From NCBI GenBank assembly GCA_026874595.1, contig CM049307.1:57334870-57398869 (forward strand): a stretch of 64,000 nucleotides of DNA, given 5' to 3'. This DNA is from Sipunculus nudus. Its lineage: Eukaryota; Annelida; Sipuncula; Golfingiida; Sipunculidae. The notes below the pieces were generated by a model. It was not told where the DNA came from. It searched no databases and saw only the letters and a list, made by a program, of their open reading frames with translations. The position numbers and the translations under genes were made by a program. Shown here one piece after another: positions 31,096 to 41,691 of the stretch. Position 1 is the first letter of the stretch; every line of letters begins with the position of its first letter.

Positions 31096-32636
31096 GGGAC
31101 TTGCATTTCCGGTAGGCGGCGCTACGCTGGCATGTCATGAATGTCTGCCATAAGGAATTGTGACCGGTGCCTTGCTCGTAGTCCCCTATTCGGCTCGGTA
31201 TAAAGCCTTTTTGCTCATGCTCGGATTTTAATTTCCTGTTTACCGCTCGAAAGACAAAGTCAAGACGAACTTGTGCTGGTAAGTTTTTTTAAGTTATATC
31301 AATATTTAGCTTCCAAGATAGGGGTCCAAACTTTTCAAAGTTATGATAATAAAACAGACCGATATAATTTAGTCAGATGCGGTAAAATGAACGCGTCCGA
31401 TTTCTAAACATTGTAATATATGTCGGCACAGGTGCTAAAAATTGAGGTTTTCTTTCGTCAGTGTTGTTTCACTGTCTAGTTACTGTTAGGATTTGGTGTC
31501 ATCTGCCGGCACCCGTCAGAATGACAGCTGATTATTACGTAACTGCCAGGCGTTTGACAGGTCTGTGACGGATCGGGTTGCAATCTCTGCGGGACGCTTC
31601 ACCTCGTGTATTTGACAGTGTCAGTGGACGAAAATAATAATAATGCCATGGTTGATCGTGCGCTTCTTTGTTATTAGTTATTCGGTTACAAAAATTCATT
31701 TGTTAATGGTATAAATGCCTGATGTTATAATTTTATATTTATAACACTTTGTGTATTTACAACGTAGCTGGTGTTAATTAATTGTAAACTACCTCCACTG
31801 CTCCAGTTAAGTTGAATCTTGGTTAATGAATATAATTCACACACTGAAAGATATTGTATTACCTGTATACTTATTTTTTTTATCAAATTATCTGTATTTT
31901 ATTTCAGGTACATCATGCCTTAGCAGGAGATGAGTACGGCCCGTTCAGCCCGTGGAATAATATAGAACAATATTACGTCTCCATTGTCTGAATATATGCA
32001 GCTGTATATGTATTTTTCAATGAACAATGTAACATTGTGTATATTTTTGTTCTATATAATACATTTTTTATATTCCAACATTCATTTATGAACAGTAAGA
32101 ATTCAGTATTAATATAATTATATATCTATTTCCTTTATTTTTCCATCATACATATGGACATTTTTTACATGTTTTTATATATGTTTAAAACTGATGCAAT
32201 CAAATGATAACATGCAACCAAAAGTTTACATTAAATGTATTTCATATGTAAATAAAATTATTCATGAAAAGTTCATTTTGTTCTCCCAATGGTTCCAGCT
32301 TGTCCAGACTGTGGGCGTGGCAATATGTGAGTGGGTGTGGTTCCCTGATGTGTTTGGGTATGTTTCAGGATAAGTCATGCTTGGCTGTTTGTCAGAGTGA
32401 GGTTTCAGCTGTCATTGTGTGTCCCTTTGGTAAATCTGGTCTCCTCTTGTGGTCACAGTTAGGGGAGGGCTTAATTAAGGGGGCAGCTGAACAAAACTGA
32501 TACTTTCCTTTAAAATAACTCACTTGTTCATAATTATATTTTTAGCCTGGTGCCCTCAGTCATAATTTCTTTTAATCTTTCCAATGATATAGATAATGTC
32601 AAAGAAAAATTGAAATGATTTTATTGTGCAAGTCCC
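31096..32636. other. Candidate small spliced transcript, or TIR-flanked insert
   Basis: TATAAAG at 31199-31205 lies upstream of a strong donor (GTGCTG/GTAAGT at 31279). A matching acceptor (TTTTATTTCAG) ends at 31907, and a poly(A) signal AATAAA lies at 32251. The frame through the predicted splice gives ELVLVHHALAGDEYGPFSPW and ends at a TGA at about 31988-31990, but no in-frame ATG was found, so coding status is open. The block is also bounded by a 10-bp inverted repeat, GGGACTTGCA ... TGCAAGTCCC, each with an adjoining TA, which might be transposon ends or chance. 32264-32500 holds a 78-codon frame with no known domain. Confidence 0.3.
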
Positions 32637-33288
32637 TATTTAAGTATTTATTCAGAACAATTCCGATTACAGTTTGCGGACGGGCAAATGTAATCCTTAG
32701 AATAACGACTGCTACCTTGGAAGACGTGCTTATTTATGTTGTAGTTGCAAGAGTTAATTATATTATTGACAGAGTCAGTAAGTAATACGTATCCGAGTCC
32801 TTGCTTTTCGTAAAGTAGACCTAAAATTACTGATATGTAAAGGTCAAAAGTATATATTGATATCCGATTCAGTAGTTCATAAAAGGCATTTGCATTCTAC
32901 ATAGTGTTTTATGCATAAGTTTATTTGATTTTTTTCAATATATTAAATAAATCTCTTTTCCTCAGTACGTTTCTGAAAGCCATGTGATAATGAACAGTTA
33001 TCTTGCCAATATTTATTACTGAATTGATAAACATGTTATATTATTTTCCCATTATATCTTCGAAACCAGGTGATATAAATACAAGGATAGATAATCACGG
33101 ATCATAGATAATGGCTAACAATTCTTCACAGACCCCAAGCAAATTATTTTTAGGGTTGTGTTACATTTCCCACTCCGACAGCTCATATACATATATTATG
33201 TTTATATAGTTTCTATACATATGTGACCTGGTGTCACATTTAAACACATATTTTTCTGAAAACCAAGAATGTTCAATTCAGAGTGATG

Positions 33289-33291
<3 letters not shown>
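32637..33291. other. No gene recognised
   Basis: AT-rich sequence downstream of the pyruvyl transferase-like gene. It may contain its 3'UTR. Confidence 0.45.

Positions 33292-33350
<59 letters not shown>
33292..33350. repeat. (TA)n array
   Basis: Dinucleotide array 12 bp past the stop codon side of the pyruvyl transferase-like gene, hence probably in its 3'UTR. Confidence 0.97.
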
Positions 33351-33354
<4 letters not shown>

Positions 33355-33362
33355 TGAAAACC

Positions 33363-34607
33363 TTAAGGTTGTGTGCACCTGTGGTCTTTTGAAAACCCAC
33401 GCAATTTTGAGGGTATTTCTTCCACTCCATAAAAGTTTTTATTATGTATTATTTCCATAGCTAAGTGGAGAGCATGTTCAGGTGACCTTGCTGCCTGGAT
33501 TCCTGAAACATTCCTGCACCAGGTGGAGCCATAATTGGTTATCTTTCTCAGTTTGTCTTTTATATAAACAACCGGCACATGGGCAAGGGTGGCCAGAATG
33601 ACAACATGGAGCCTGTCAGTGACCGCTACCCGTCCTCTCTGTATAAGTAACAACCCATGATACATCCGTATGGTACCTGAGTGGAAAATGTCAATTCCAT
33701 CTTCGTCTGCTCCTGTCCTCGGACGCCACTCCTCTACATACATGTTCAATTTGTTTCCTTTATAATGACAAGGTATATCATAATCGGTTTTCTCGCTGTC
33801 AAGCCGTTTTATCCAAACAATGTCATATGTAGGGGAAATGATACGAGGAGAGAAGCCTACCAAAAATGCCACATCTGGACACAGATAAACATGGTTGTTT
33901 TGAAAGTACCGTTGAGCCCTTGTGAAAGATTCCTGGTCTCGGGCGACAAAATGAAGGTCCGGATGTTTGCTGAAACTCTTAAGTACCCGATGAAAAGTAG
34001 AGATGTTTGGATATTCATATAAACTTTGCGGGGAAAATACTATTCTGTGTCGAAGGAATTTTTCAGCAACTTCAATTTTAAGAGTGTCAGTAAAAAAATA
34101 ATACCCCATCGTACCTCCGCCTTGGATAAGGAAAACGCAGTCGCGGCAGTTTGAAGCAATTTTATTAATTTTGGTCAGATCTCCTACATTATAATTTGCT
34201 GTACCATGGAACATAATTGTTGCATTCAGTTTTCTCAGCAAATTTACTTCGCCAACCACTATTGCCATGTCCCCTGGGTTGCATAAATTTGCCAGACCTA
34301 TAAAGATGACTCTTTTATTGGCACCAATTAAGCTTTTGTAAAGTCTAAGTATTTTTTCCTGTGAACTGTCTATTAAATCTTGTTGGGACCTTTGGCGTCG
34401 ATAACTCTTCCCTTCTGTTTCTTCGATTTTGTTCCCTGTTTCTTCCGTACTCTTCATATCCGTGCCCCGGGTCAATGATGGGTACGTTTTTAAGTTGGTC
34501 GTGCGCAGAACACGATACATTAAAAACATCAGAAGAACTAATATGTAGGCACGAAGAGGTGGACGGCATGCGTAGCTAATACGTTTGCAGCTGTTGCACA
34601 TCGTCAT
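33363..34607 (-). CDS. Polysaccharide pyruvyl transferase-like type II membrane protein
   Basis: A 414-residue open frame in one exon. I chose the ATG at 34607 because the frame further upstream is intronic: TTTGTTCCAG/GTTATCC is an acceptor just 5' of it. After a short cytosolic segment, residues 18-34 (AYILVLLMFLMYRVL) form a signal anchor, then a charged stem (about 40-90). The enzyme-like domain spans about 98-385: GLANLCNPGDMAIVVGE (104-120), FLIQGGGTMGYYF (159-171), RIVFSPQSLYEY (188-199), FVARDQESF (220-228), CPDVAFLV (243-250) and VAVTDRLHVVILATL (327-341), followed by VPVVYI and K..TNYGSTW. These match the conserved blocks of the family that moves pyruvate from phosphoenolpyruvate onto sugar residues (bacterial CsaB/WcaK type, fission yeast Pvg1). 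Inference: a Golgi-located glycan pyruvylating enzyme. No stops or frameshifts. The exact substrate is unknown. Confidence 0.9.
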   Translation of the reverse strand: MTMCNSCKRISYACRPPLRAYILVLLMFLMYRVLRTTNLKTYPSLTRGTDMKSTEETGNKIEETEGKSYRRQRSQQDLIDSSQEKILRLYKSLIGANKRVIFIGLANLCNPGDMAIVVGEVNLLRKLNATIMFHGTANYNVGDLTKINKIASNCRDCVFLIQGGGTMGYYFFTDTLKIEVAEKFLRHRIVFSPQSLYEYPNISTFHRVLKSFSKHPDLHFVARDQESFTRAQRYFQNNHVYLCPDVAFLVGFSPRIISPTYDIVWIKRLDSEKTDYDIPCHYKGNKLNMYVEEWRPRTGADEDGIDIFHSGTIRMYHGLLLIQRGRVAVTDRLHVVILATLAHVPVVYIKDKLRKITNYGSTWCRNVSGIQAARSPEHALHLAMEIIHNKNFYGVEEIPSKLRGFSKDHRCTQP

Positions 34608-34617
34608 CTCGGATAAC

Positions 34618-34902
34618 CTGGAACAAAGTGTATATATACATATATATACCTCTCGATTGCGAAATATAGATAATTGACCTAACCATGAAATTAATCGCAT
34701 ATTCATTCAATGAATACCCATTAGTCGAGCAGTTGCGATTTACCAATCAAATTATATCAAATAATCCTTTTCAATGTAAACGGCAATCACCTGGAAAGCT
34801 CAAAATTTACATAATTTGGGTGACTCACCCAAGAAGAATATATGTAGTTATTACCAGTATCCTTGTCCGTATGTGTTCCCGGAGTAAATAATTATATCTT
34901 AC
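34618..34902 (-). other. Predicted 5'UTR intron of the pyruvyl transferase-like gene
   Basis: On the minus strand the donor GTGCGAG/GTAAGAT lies at 34903/34902 and the acceptor TTTGTTCCAG ends at 34618, ten bases before the start codon. The length is 285 bp. It implies a non-coding first exon lying 5' of 34903, whose start I cannot define. Confidence 0.55.
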
Positions 34903-36094
34903 CTCGCACTGAATAAGTATGAGACAAATAATAAAAAATATTACCAAACAATTCACAATGAAAACAAACAGTGAAGGACAGAGATACAGTGATTCCAGAT
35001 GATGTCAAAAGTCAATGCGACAAGATACGCGACCGACATTTGTGCTCTCGTGGGCCATGGACATAACGGAATGCCTGTGTATAGGAGCGTTTTTTTTAGG
35101 GGGGGGGGAAGGGACTCGTTGGAATAATAAGGTCAAAGGGCGGAGCATAATTGCTCTGGTCATCCTGTCTGGCATAAAGGCTTAGGGTCAGGCGAATGAG
35201 TGTTTGCCCTGGAGTAATCAAACCAACGAGAGCGGGTGTCGAATGTTTAAACGCTGGGCTTGATGCACAATGTAATATTAGTAGTCTGATTAACACGTAA
35301 CAATGTTTGGGCCGACTGTTGTCTCGGCCCAAGACGTGTGATTCCGATCCGCTCTGCTCCTCTCCGTCAACAACGTCTTGAGAGGACTCTTAGGAAAACG
35401 CCTTGTAAGGTTCCAAATAGGAGACCCCTTTGGAATCGTATAATTGATATTTCAAGCGGTGTCAACATAAAATAATTACCTTTTTGTTGTCTTTGGATGG
35501 TTTATTAAACATCTGTAAAGTATTGGCACCAAAATAATGCTCAATAGCCCTACTTATCCATAATTTTGCCAAGAGCTGATGTGTTTACATAGAGAACATG
35601 CCGCCATGATTACATTAAATGACCCACAGTCCTTTGCAACGGGATTTAGACTGGGAACCCGCTCTGATCTTATCGCTGTTTGAACTGGAAAAACGGGCGA
35701 TAATAGATCTCGGTGGCGGGTACCAGTCGATCAACGTCCGCTCATTACAAATTCCTGTATTATTATGTTTAAATCACGGCGGGCTTATAACGATCGTTAG
35801 GGATAATATTTCATTAATATATTAAGGTAAGAACGTGGTAAAGTTGCCAGAAAGACCCATTTACTACCAAAGACACTAACGGATGCATTTTGGTGTGTAT
35901 ATTTAGTAGTTTTAAGATTTTTTTTGTGCCTTCTACCAGTGTCTACCATTTCGACATTACAAGGCCTAACTGTACAGGCCATTCCCACAACTGTGATCGT
36001 ATCACAGTTGTGGATCCGCAACAAGGCCGACTGGAGCGTATAACCGCTGTATGAGAAGGAACCCGGTAATTCGATTTCTAATTTTTAGCTCAGC
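34903..36094. other. Upstream region; no further gene seen
   Basis: Contains the predicted non-coding exon of the pyruvyl transferase-like gene at its left edge. No clear TATA box could be tied to it. G-run at 35100-35108. Frames here show no domains. Confidence 0.45.
35985..36013. other. Perfect hairpin, 13-bp arms
   Basis: CCACAACTGTGAT and its exact reverse complement ATCACAGTTGTGG are separated by CGT. Confidence 0.85.
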
Positions 36095-36280
36095 TCGTCT
36101 GCTCCTGTACTCGGACGCCAGTCATATACGTAAATGTTCAAGGTATATGATGTTTGGTCTTCTCGCTTTCACGCCGATTTGTAGAAACTATTTCAAATAT
36201 AGGGGCAAAGATACCAGGTATGGCGCCTACCTAACAGAGATGTCTGATGTCGACAGTATATTCACATGTAACATCACGAT
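36095..36280 (-). pseudogene. Fragment of a pyruvyl transferase-like paralogue
   Basis: Plus-strand words CGTCTGCTCCTGT, CTCGGACGCCA, TTCAAGGTATAT, TCTTCTCGCTTTCACGCCG and AGGGGCAAAGATACCA line up in order with 33703-33890 inside the gene at 33363-34607. By eye, roughly 70% of positions agree, with small gaps. This corresponds to the stretch just after CPDVAFLV. Nothing before or after it aligns clearly. Same orientation as the intact gene, 1.5 kb upstream of its start. A relic of a tandem duplication. Confidence 0.75.
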
Positions 36281-36454
36281 GGTTCACCAAATTACACTTG
36301 TCCTCGGGCTGTCATGTGACCAAAACAGGTCATACGAGGTAATGACCTCGGAGCCCCATCACCCGGCAGATATATGAACAAAAATAGAACTCGCGAATTC
36401 TGTCCTCTTTAGAGGGTCGTAGAATGTACTGGATATGCAGACGGGACGGAAAAG

Positions 36455-36600
36455 TTTATCCGTTGTCCGGGAGAGTGAGCTGTCCGCTTTACTGAGTTCA
36501 CGTTAAAGATAATATAGAGGCAAATTTGAATGGACGGAGACTTAGTGTTCGCATTAGTGAGCTGTCCACCTTACTGAGTTGTCCGAAAGTAGGAGTTTCA
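36455..36600. repeat. Degenerate pogo/Tigger-like MITE sequence
   Basis: Repeated words of the type GAGCTGTCCGCTTTACTGAG and GAGCTGTCCACCTTACTGAG, as in the CAGTGAAA...GGACAC family at 56.4 and 57.6 kb. The ends are not defined. Confidence 0.4.
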
Positions 36601-37015
36601 ATGTATTTATTTTCCATGGATTGTACAAATAGTTTTTATAACTAATCAAGGCACTCTCAATGGCTCAGAGGATTTCTTTAGGTAAGCGTTTAACCACTCG
36701 ACTGTCCCGATCACTATGAAAGAATTATGTACAGGTAATAAAGTCCAAAGTGAAACCAAACTTTTAGTCAAGCATCTTTAAGGTTTTCCAACTTCCTTTT
36801 GGCATGTTGAGCTGAACGGACGTGTTTTGCGGCCTTGAACCGTGTACATTGAAAGGACTTTTTTTAACTAAAATTTTACTACAAAGTCAATGGAAACAAT
36901 GAATAAAAGGTTATAGAAAAGCAAGCAAATGGGCAGTTTAAAATAAATCTGGTGACTGAGGTACAAAGCAAGGTCTTGTTCACAAAGCCGGGTATCTAGC
37001 TCCATCGAGACAGTC
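36601..37015. other. No gene seen
   Basis: Immediate upstream side of the LINE ORF1 remnant. May be its 5'UTR. Confidence 0.4.
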
Positions 37016-37808
37016 ATGGCGAAAGCAGGGGAAAGACGGACAGAAGGCGAGCTTGTTCCTTTTCCAGACACATACATTGATATGAGACTAATAATAATTC
37101 AAACGACAATTATTGAGGCCATAGATACGCTCAGAATTTCGGTTGGTAAGGAAAATTCAAGCAATTTAAGCATTACACTGACAATAAAGAAAAGAAAATA
37201 ACACAGTTAACTTAAAGCCTTCAATTCTCAATGAACTAGATAGACAAATACAAAGAGAAGGTACAAAAAATGTCATAAGTGAACCAAAAATTGGTATCAG
37301 AAATTGACGGTATCAAGGAAATTCAGGAAAACACAGAACTTAGAGAAACAAAAGTAGAGACGGAAGAAAATAAAGGAATTTGAAAGGTATTCGAGTGAAT
37401 TTAATATTCGCATAGCAGGACTTGGGGAAGACAGAGGAGAAAATTGCATGAAATCAACGGCTCGGCTGTTAACAGAAAAGCGGTTGCTTGGAGAACACTC
37501 ATACAATCATTGAAATTGAATTCAACATTAAAAATGCGCACCCCACTAGCAAATTTGATTCCAATATACAACGCCATATCATCGTGAAGTTCGTTAAAAG
37601 GACGGACCGGAATGCAGTTTTGAAAACGGCGTAAACACAACTCAGAGACGGGATAATAAAGATCTTTGAAGATCTAACAAAGACGGACTATGAACTCAAA
37701 AGACGGGTCTTACCGCAAATGCTTAAAGCATACAAGGACGGACTGAAAGCAACATTCTATTGGGGAAAACGTTTGACAGACGGAAAAGACATGGCAATTC
37801 AGTGCTAA
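37016..37808 (+). pseudogene. L1/Tx1-like LINE ORF1 protein, frameshifted
   Basis: Start MAKAGERRTEGELVPF. After several frameshifts come LERYSSEFNIRIAGLGEDRG (RRM start), HIVKFVKRTDRNAVL-type sequence, then a long clean C-terminal domain: GIIKIFEDLTKTDYELKRR, VLPQMLKAYKDGLKATFYWG, KRLTDGKDMAI, with a stop at 37806. These are hallmarks of L1-like ORF1 proteins (coiled coil, RRM, C-terminal domain), which bind element RNA. Unlike the minus-strand ORF1 at 26.5-27.2 kb this one keeps the C-terminal domain, so it is a separate insertion. Confidence 0.82.
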
Positions 37809-39239
37809 AGACGTTTAGTGAACTAAAAGCACCTTTATTATAAGAGATCCATTCAACTATGTTGTGATTATTATTTGGCCATGAACTTTATCATTTTCGA
37901 TATACAAATATTTCAGCCGGTAATTCCGTACTGAATATTTATTTTGCATCTGTGAATACTATACATTTACAAAGCACTATGCGTGAATATATTTGATTTA
38001 TGCTAAGTAATAGATTTTTTAAACTTCAGTTATTAACACATTTATATCCCCCCTATAATTGATACGCGCAAAAAGGAGCCATTTGAGATTTTCTTGAAAG
38101 CACGTGTGTGTTGGTGTCTTAACAAGGTAACCATGAACAAATAAGTACCCCGTAACATTCAAATTTTACGCATTTTGACTGGCTGAAATATAATAGAGAA
38201 GTTGTTCCAGCTAAATATGTTTTCTGAAGCCCTTGCACATTCCAACCGGTGGTATGTTTATTTCCGTTTTCGTGTCAGTGCATTCTTCCTTTTTTTCGCT
38301 CGCTAATGTCATTAATGCAAGTTCTAGGGCTGAAAATATTAAAAACCGATGAATGGATTTTGACCACATATGCTCTAAAAAGCATATGAGTAATAGTTGT
38401 CGGATAAAATGCTTTAAGAGACTTGTCATGGTATATTTTAATAAAATATTTTATCATTGTTTTGTTCCGTGTACTAGGCCAAATGCTTTGCGAGACGTAC
38501 GACGTAATACAGTGTAAATTTCCTCTAATAATTTACACTTCTTAATGGACATTTGTAGATTTTATTGTGATCAGCTAAAATTTATACCATAACGGTTTTA
38601 CCAACGTCTATATGTGCCTACATCAAGTTCAACAATATTTCGTCGAGTCGGACTGTATAGCGGGTATTTCATGATTATCGGCTGTTATATACATTTTCAT
38701 TTTGCCCTTGAGATCATAATGATTCCAATGTCATAATTTAAATACTGACGTAAGAAATTTAGATTTTTGAAGTTATTATAAAATAAAAATCATATATACT
38801 TGATATATATTTTGTTACAATAAGAGTTAAGAACAACACAATAACAATATGTATTTATTATACAGATACCAGTTCAGTATTTATTCCGTTAAGCCACTGC
38901 TTCTGTAAGTCTCGAAAACATTTTATTCAATTATCAGTAATTTTGAGTATTTTGGTAATTAAATAACAGAATAGAAATTCGGGGGGGGGGGGGGGGGCTC
39001 GCTCACTGACCCAGCACCCCTCCCTCTTTGATCCGCTAACAATTTCGATTATTAACTTTAGTTCTGAATTTAACCTGTAATCAACGCGCCTGCATACTTG
39101 TGTTTTCCCATGTTTTGCCCTGGAGGTGTGTCCATTTTAGTATTCAGCAATTAATAGCAAGCCCAATAATACTGTGAGACGATTGGAAAAACGGCGGTCA
39201 GGATATGACGTCAGCAGGCGAATATAAGAGGTGGATGCT
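37809..39239. other. No recognisable coding; interior of a LINE ruin
   Basis: The endonuclease expected between ORF1 and RT cannot be recognised. AT-rich; G-run at about 38982-38998. Confidence 0.4.
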
Positions 39240-40205
39240 GGAAAATCTTCAGGTTATTTCTTAATAGAGAGGTATGCGTCAAGGTGACCCACCATCCCCA
39301 TATTTATTATTTGTATTGGAATATTGACATAGCAAATATGACAATAATCAGATTCAAGGAATCCTTTGAATAACCATAATATTCTTGAATGTGTATCAAA
39401 GATGAAAATTCAGCCAATTAACCCATAAAGCCAATATCATCATTCTCAAAAATTCCTGGTCTGAAACTGAATGAAGAGAAGTTAGACGCAGGAGAGATAT
39501 GTTCAAAACTAAATTCTAAATTTATCTCTGTTCCAAATTTGAAATATTGTATAAAACTGCCTGGGTGTTTTTATTACAAATAAAATAAAAAAAAGATATG
39601 GCTGACAAGAATATTATACCAACACTCCCTGGAATTAAAAAGAGTCGGTACATGTGGAGGCTCGGAGATTTGACAGGGATATAAAAAACATGCCAAAAAC
39701 TAATAAGAGAAACCGAAAGAAGGTTATTAAATGTATATGGAAAGGGAAAAGAACAAGGAACATTAATAGAATATTATATACGCAATGTATGATAGTCGCA
39801 CACAATTTTATGTTGATAAAACGGTATGTGTGTGCTGGTTGTAAACAATGGAAGAAAAGCGGTAGGTTTGATTTTTCAAAAGCATGGCGGACTCATTTCT
39901 CTTCAATTGTAATTATTTAGTGACCAGACTACAAAATTTGCAAAGCTTCTATTTTGATCTTTGAAAGAATAGGAGGTTATACGCCTTAGAACAGGTATTG
40001 AAATAGTGTGGAATAATAGAAATATAACGGTAGATGGAATATATAACTGTATAAAATCAACTTGTTTTTGCAAGTTTGTGGTATATTACAGATTAGCTGA
40101 CAAACCCGATATACCGGGCTATTTACCGCGGTTGGGGAGATGTATTTACTGGGATATTGAATGTTGGCTCAATTTTTATTATGAAGTTAACAGAAAATAA
40201 AGATT
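39240..40205 (+). pseudogene. LINE RT and C-terminal fragments, badly decayed
   Basis: At 39258-39320 the frames give REVCVKV/MRQGDPPSPYLF, the RQGDPxSPYLF motif of LINE reverse transcriptases. Downstream come KLPGCFYYK and VIKCIWKGKRTRNINRILY (C-terminal RT-distal region), and 40006-40200 encodes MWNNRNITVDGIYNCIK, matching the PIWNNRNI-type block near the end of L1/Tx1-like ORF2. Many stops and shifts. It pairs with the ORF1 at 37.0 kb as one element on the plus strand. Confidence 0.72.
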
Positions 40206-40513
40206 TTTAGTGGGATACTCTCGGAATACAATATGTACAAATAATTTTTACTGTTATTTTGTGGCGCTGTGCTCGTGGCAAAAATCATATCCCGGTATGT
40301 TTACCTTGAAGATCTGGTCAGTGATGGTTTACATTGCGAAAAGGGATGAGACGCGGAGGCATACAGTGTTTCGTTGATATTTGACTGGTTTCTATCGTTG
40401 GTCGTATAAAGAATAGGTTGATGTGAGGAACACATGAAAGATCAATTAAATGTACGTTGCAAGGAAACTGTTCCTGAAGAAGTTATACAGAAATATGCAT
40501 ACATCGTAAGCAG
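40206..40513. other. No gene seen
   Basis: Possible LINE 3' flank; nothing recognisable. Confidence 0.4.
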
Positions 40514-40700
40514 CAGAAGCGGACCCAGCGGGACTCCGTGCAGTGGGTCCGTATCCCATTTTCAGCCACCGCAACCTTTTTTTCATCGTATCAGACAAAT
40601 TTTGAGGCCTGGAACCCCCGACACCACCCCAGCCCTGTTCCTGAAACTGGGACCTTGAATTAGGTTTTGTCATTAATCCTCCTGGGTTGAACTCTCCATT
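40514..40700 (-). mobile_element. hAT-like MITE, inverted copy
   Basis: Starts CAGAAGCGGACCCAG. In order and inverted relative to the copies at 58.0-62.0 kb it contains CAGCCACCGCAACC, GAGGCCTGGAACCCCC, GAAACTGGGACC and TTGTCATTAATCCTCCTGGGTTGA. The far end is lost near 40700. Confidence 0.75.
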
Positions 40701-41435
40701 TCATAAAGCGAGAAACATGTGTTTTTCTCTTTTACTGACCACGCACGTGGTTCAAATCCCTCATTGAAAGCAAGCGTTATTCATATGAACAATAGTCCTT
40801 AGTGTTAGAGATTAAAAAAAAAAACAGAAAAATCACTCAAAATTATATGTATATTAAAAATTATTTTTCTTATATCGCCTATGTCACTGCGGGGATAGCA
40901 ACCTTTAAAATGGTGTATAGCACAATACTGTACACAACGCGGTTATAGAGAACACTGCGAACAGGCGTGAACCGAATTCCTTTTATAAGTATTAGAGAGT
41001 GGATCAGGATGAGAAATTTCGGGAGTAAATAAAAGAGGCTGTTAAACTAAATGTTACATACTTTGGAGAGGCATTTCTCAGGCCAAAAACATGATAAGCC
41101 AGTATGACACATACAAAAATTCAAATATGGAAATATTTAGCTATTCTGTTATATTCTCCAGTTAAGAACTTTCAGAATTAAATGCTTAATTTATATTCTC
41201 AAACCTACTGAGGCGAATACCAATAGAAAGTAGTACTGGAGTAAGGATACAGAGCAAAATGTAAAACGTTATAAGCAAGCAGTGGAAGAATATACATGTA
41301 CATGAACTGCCAAGAAAAATCAAAAGAGATTATAATTTTCCAGTATTACAATTTAGAATTATTCATAGGTTACTGAACTTAAATTACCGTATAAAGGCAA
41401 AATAGTACAAAGTGACCATTGCATATAAGGTATGC

Positions 41436-41469
<34 letters not shown>

Positions 41470-41691
41470 GTATGTTTGTTTGCGAGGTGATCAGATAAGA
41501 CTATGCATTGTCCTAACTATTCTATGTTATCAGGTCTGACGCGTATGTCATCAAATTTCTAGATTTAATCTTATACAGTATGACTTCATATGTTGTCGGT
41601 TACATTTTATTGAGCTTTTACATTTAATTGTGCTGTAACTGTGTTATCTTAAAAGCCGGGCCTTAGATCTGAGATGACAGGCCACAGATAT
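40701..41691. other. No gene; (GT)n microsatellite
   Basis: (GT)n at 41437-41466. The rest is AT-rich and unrecognised. Confidence 0.5.

Noticed and set aside
32264-32500. 78-codon plus-strand frame
   Set aside because: Locally GC-richer, but no domain, no splice or start context, and it lies beyond the candidate poly(A) signal.
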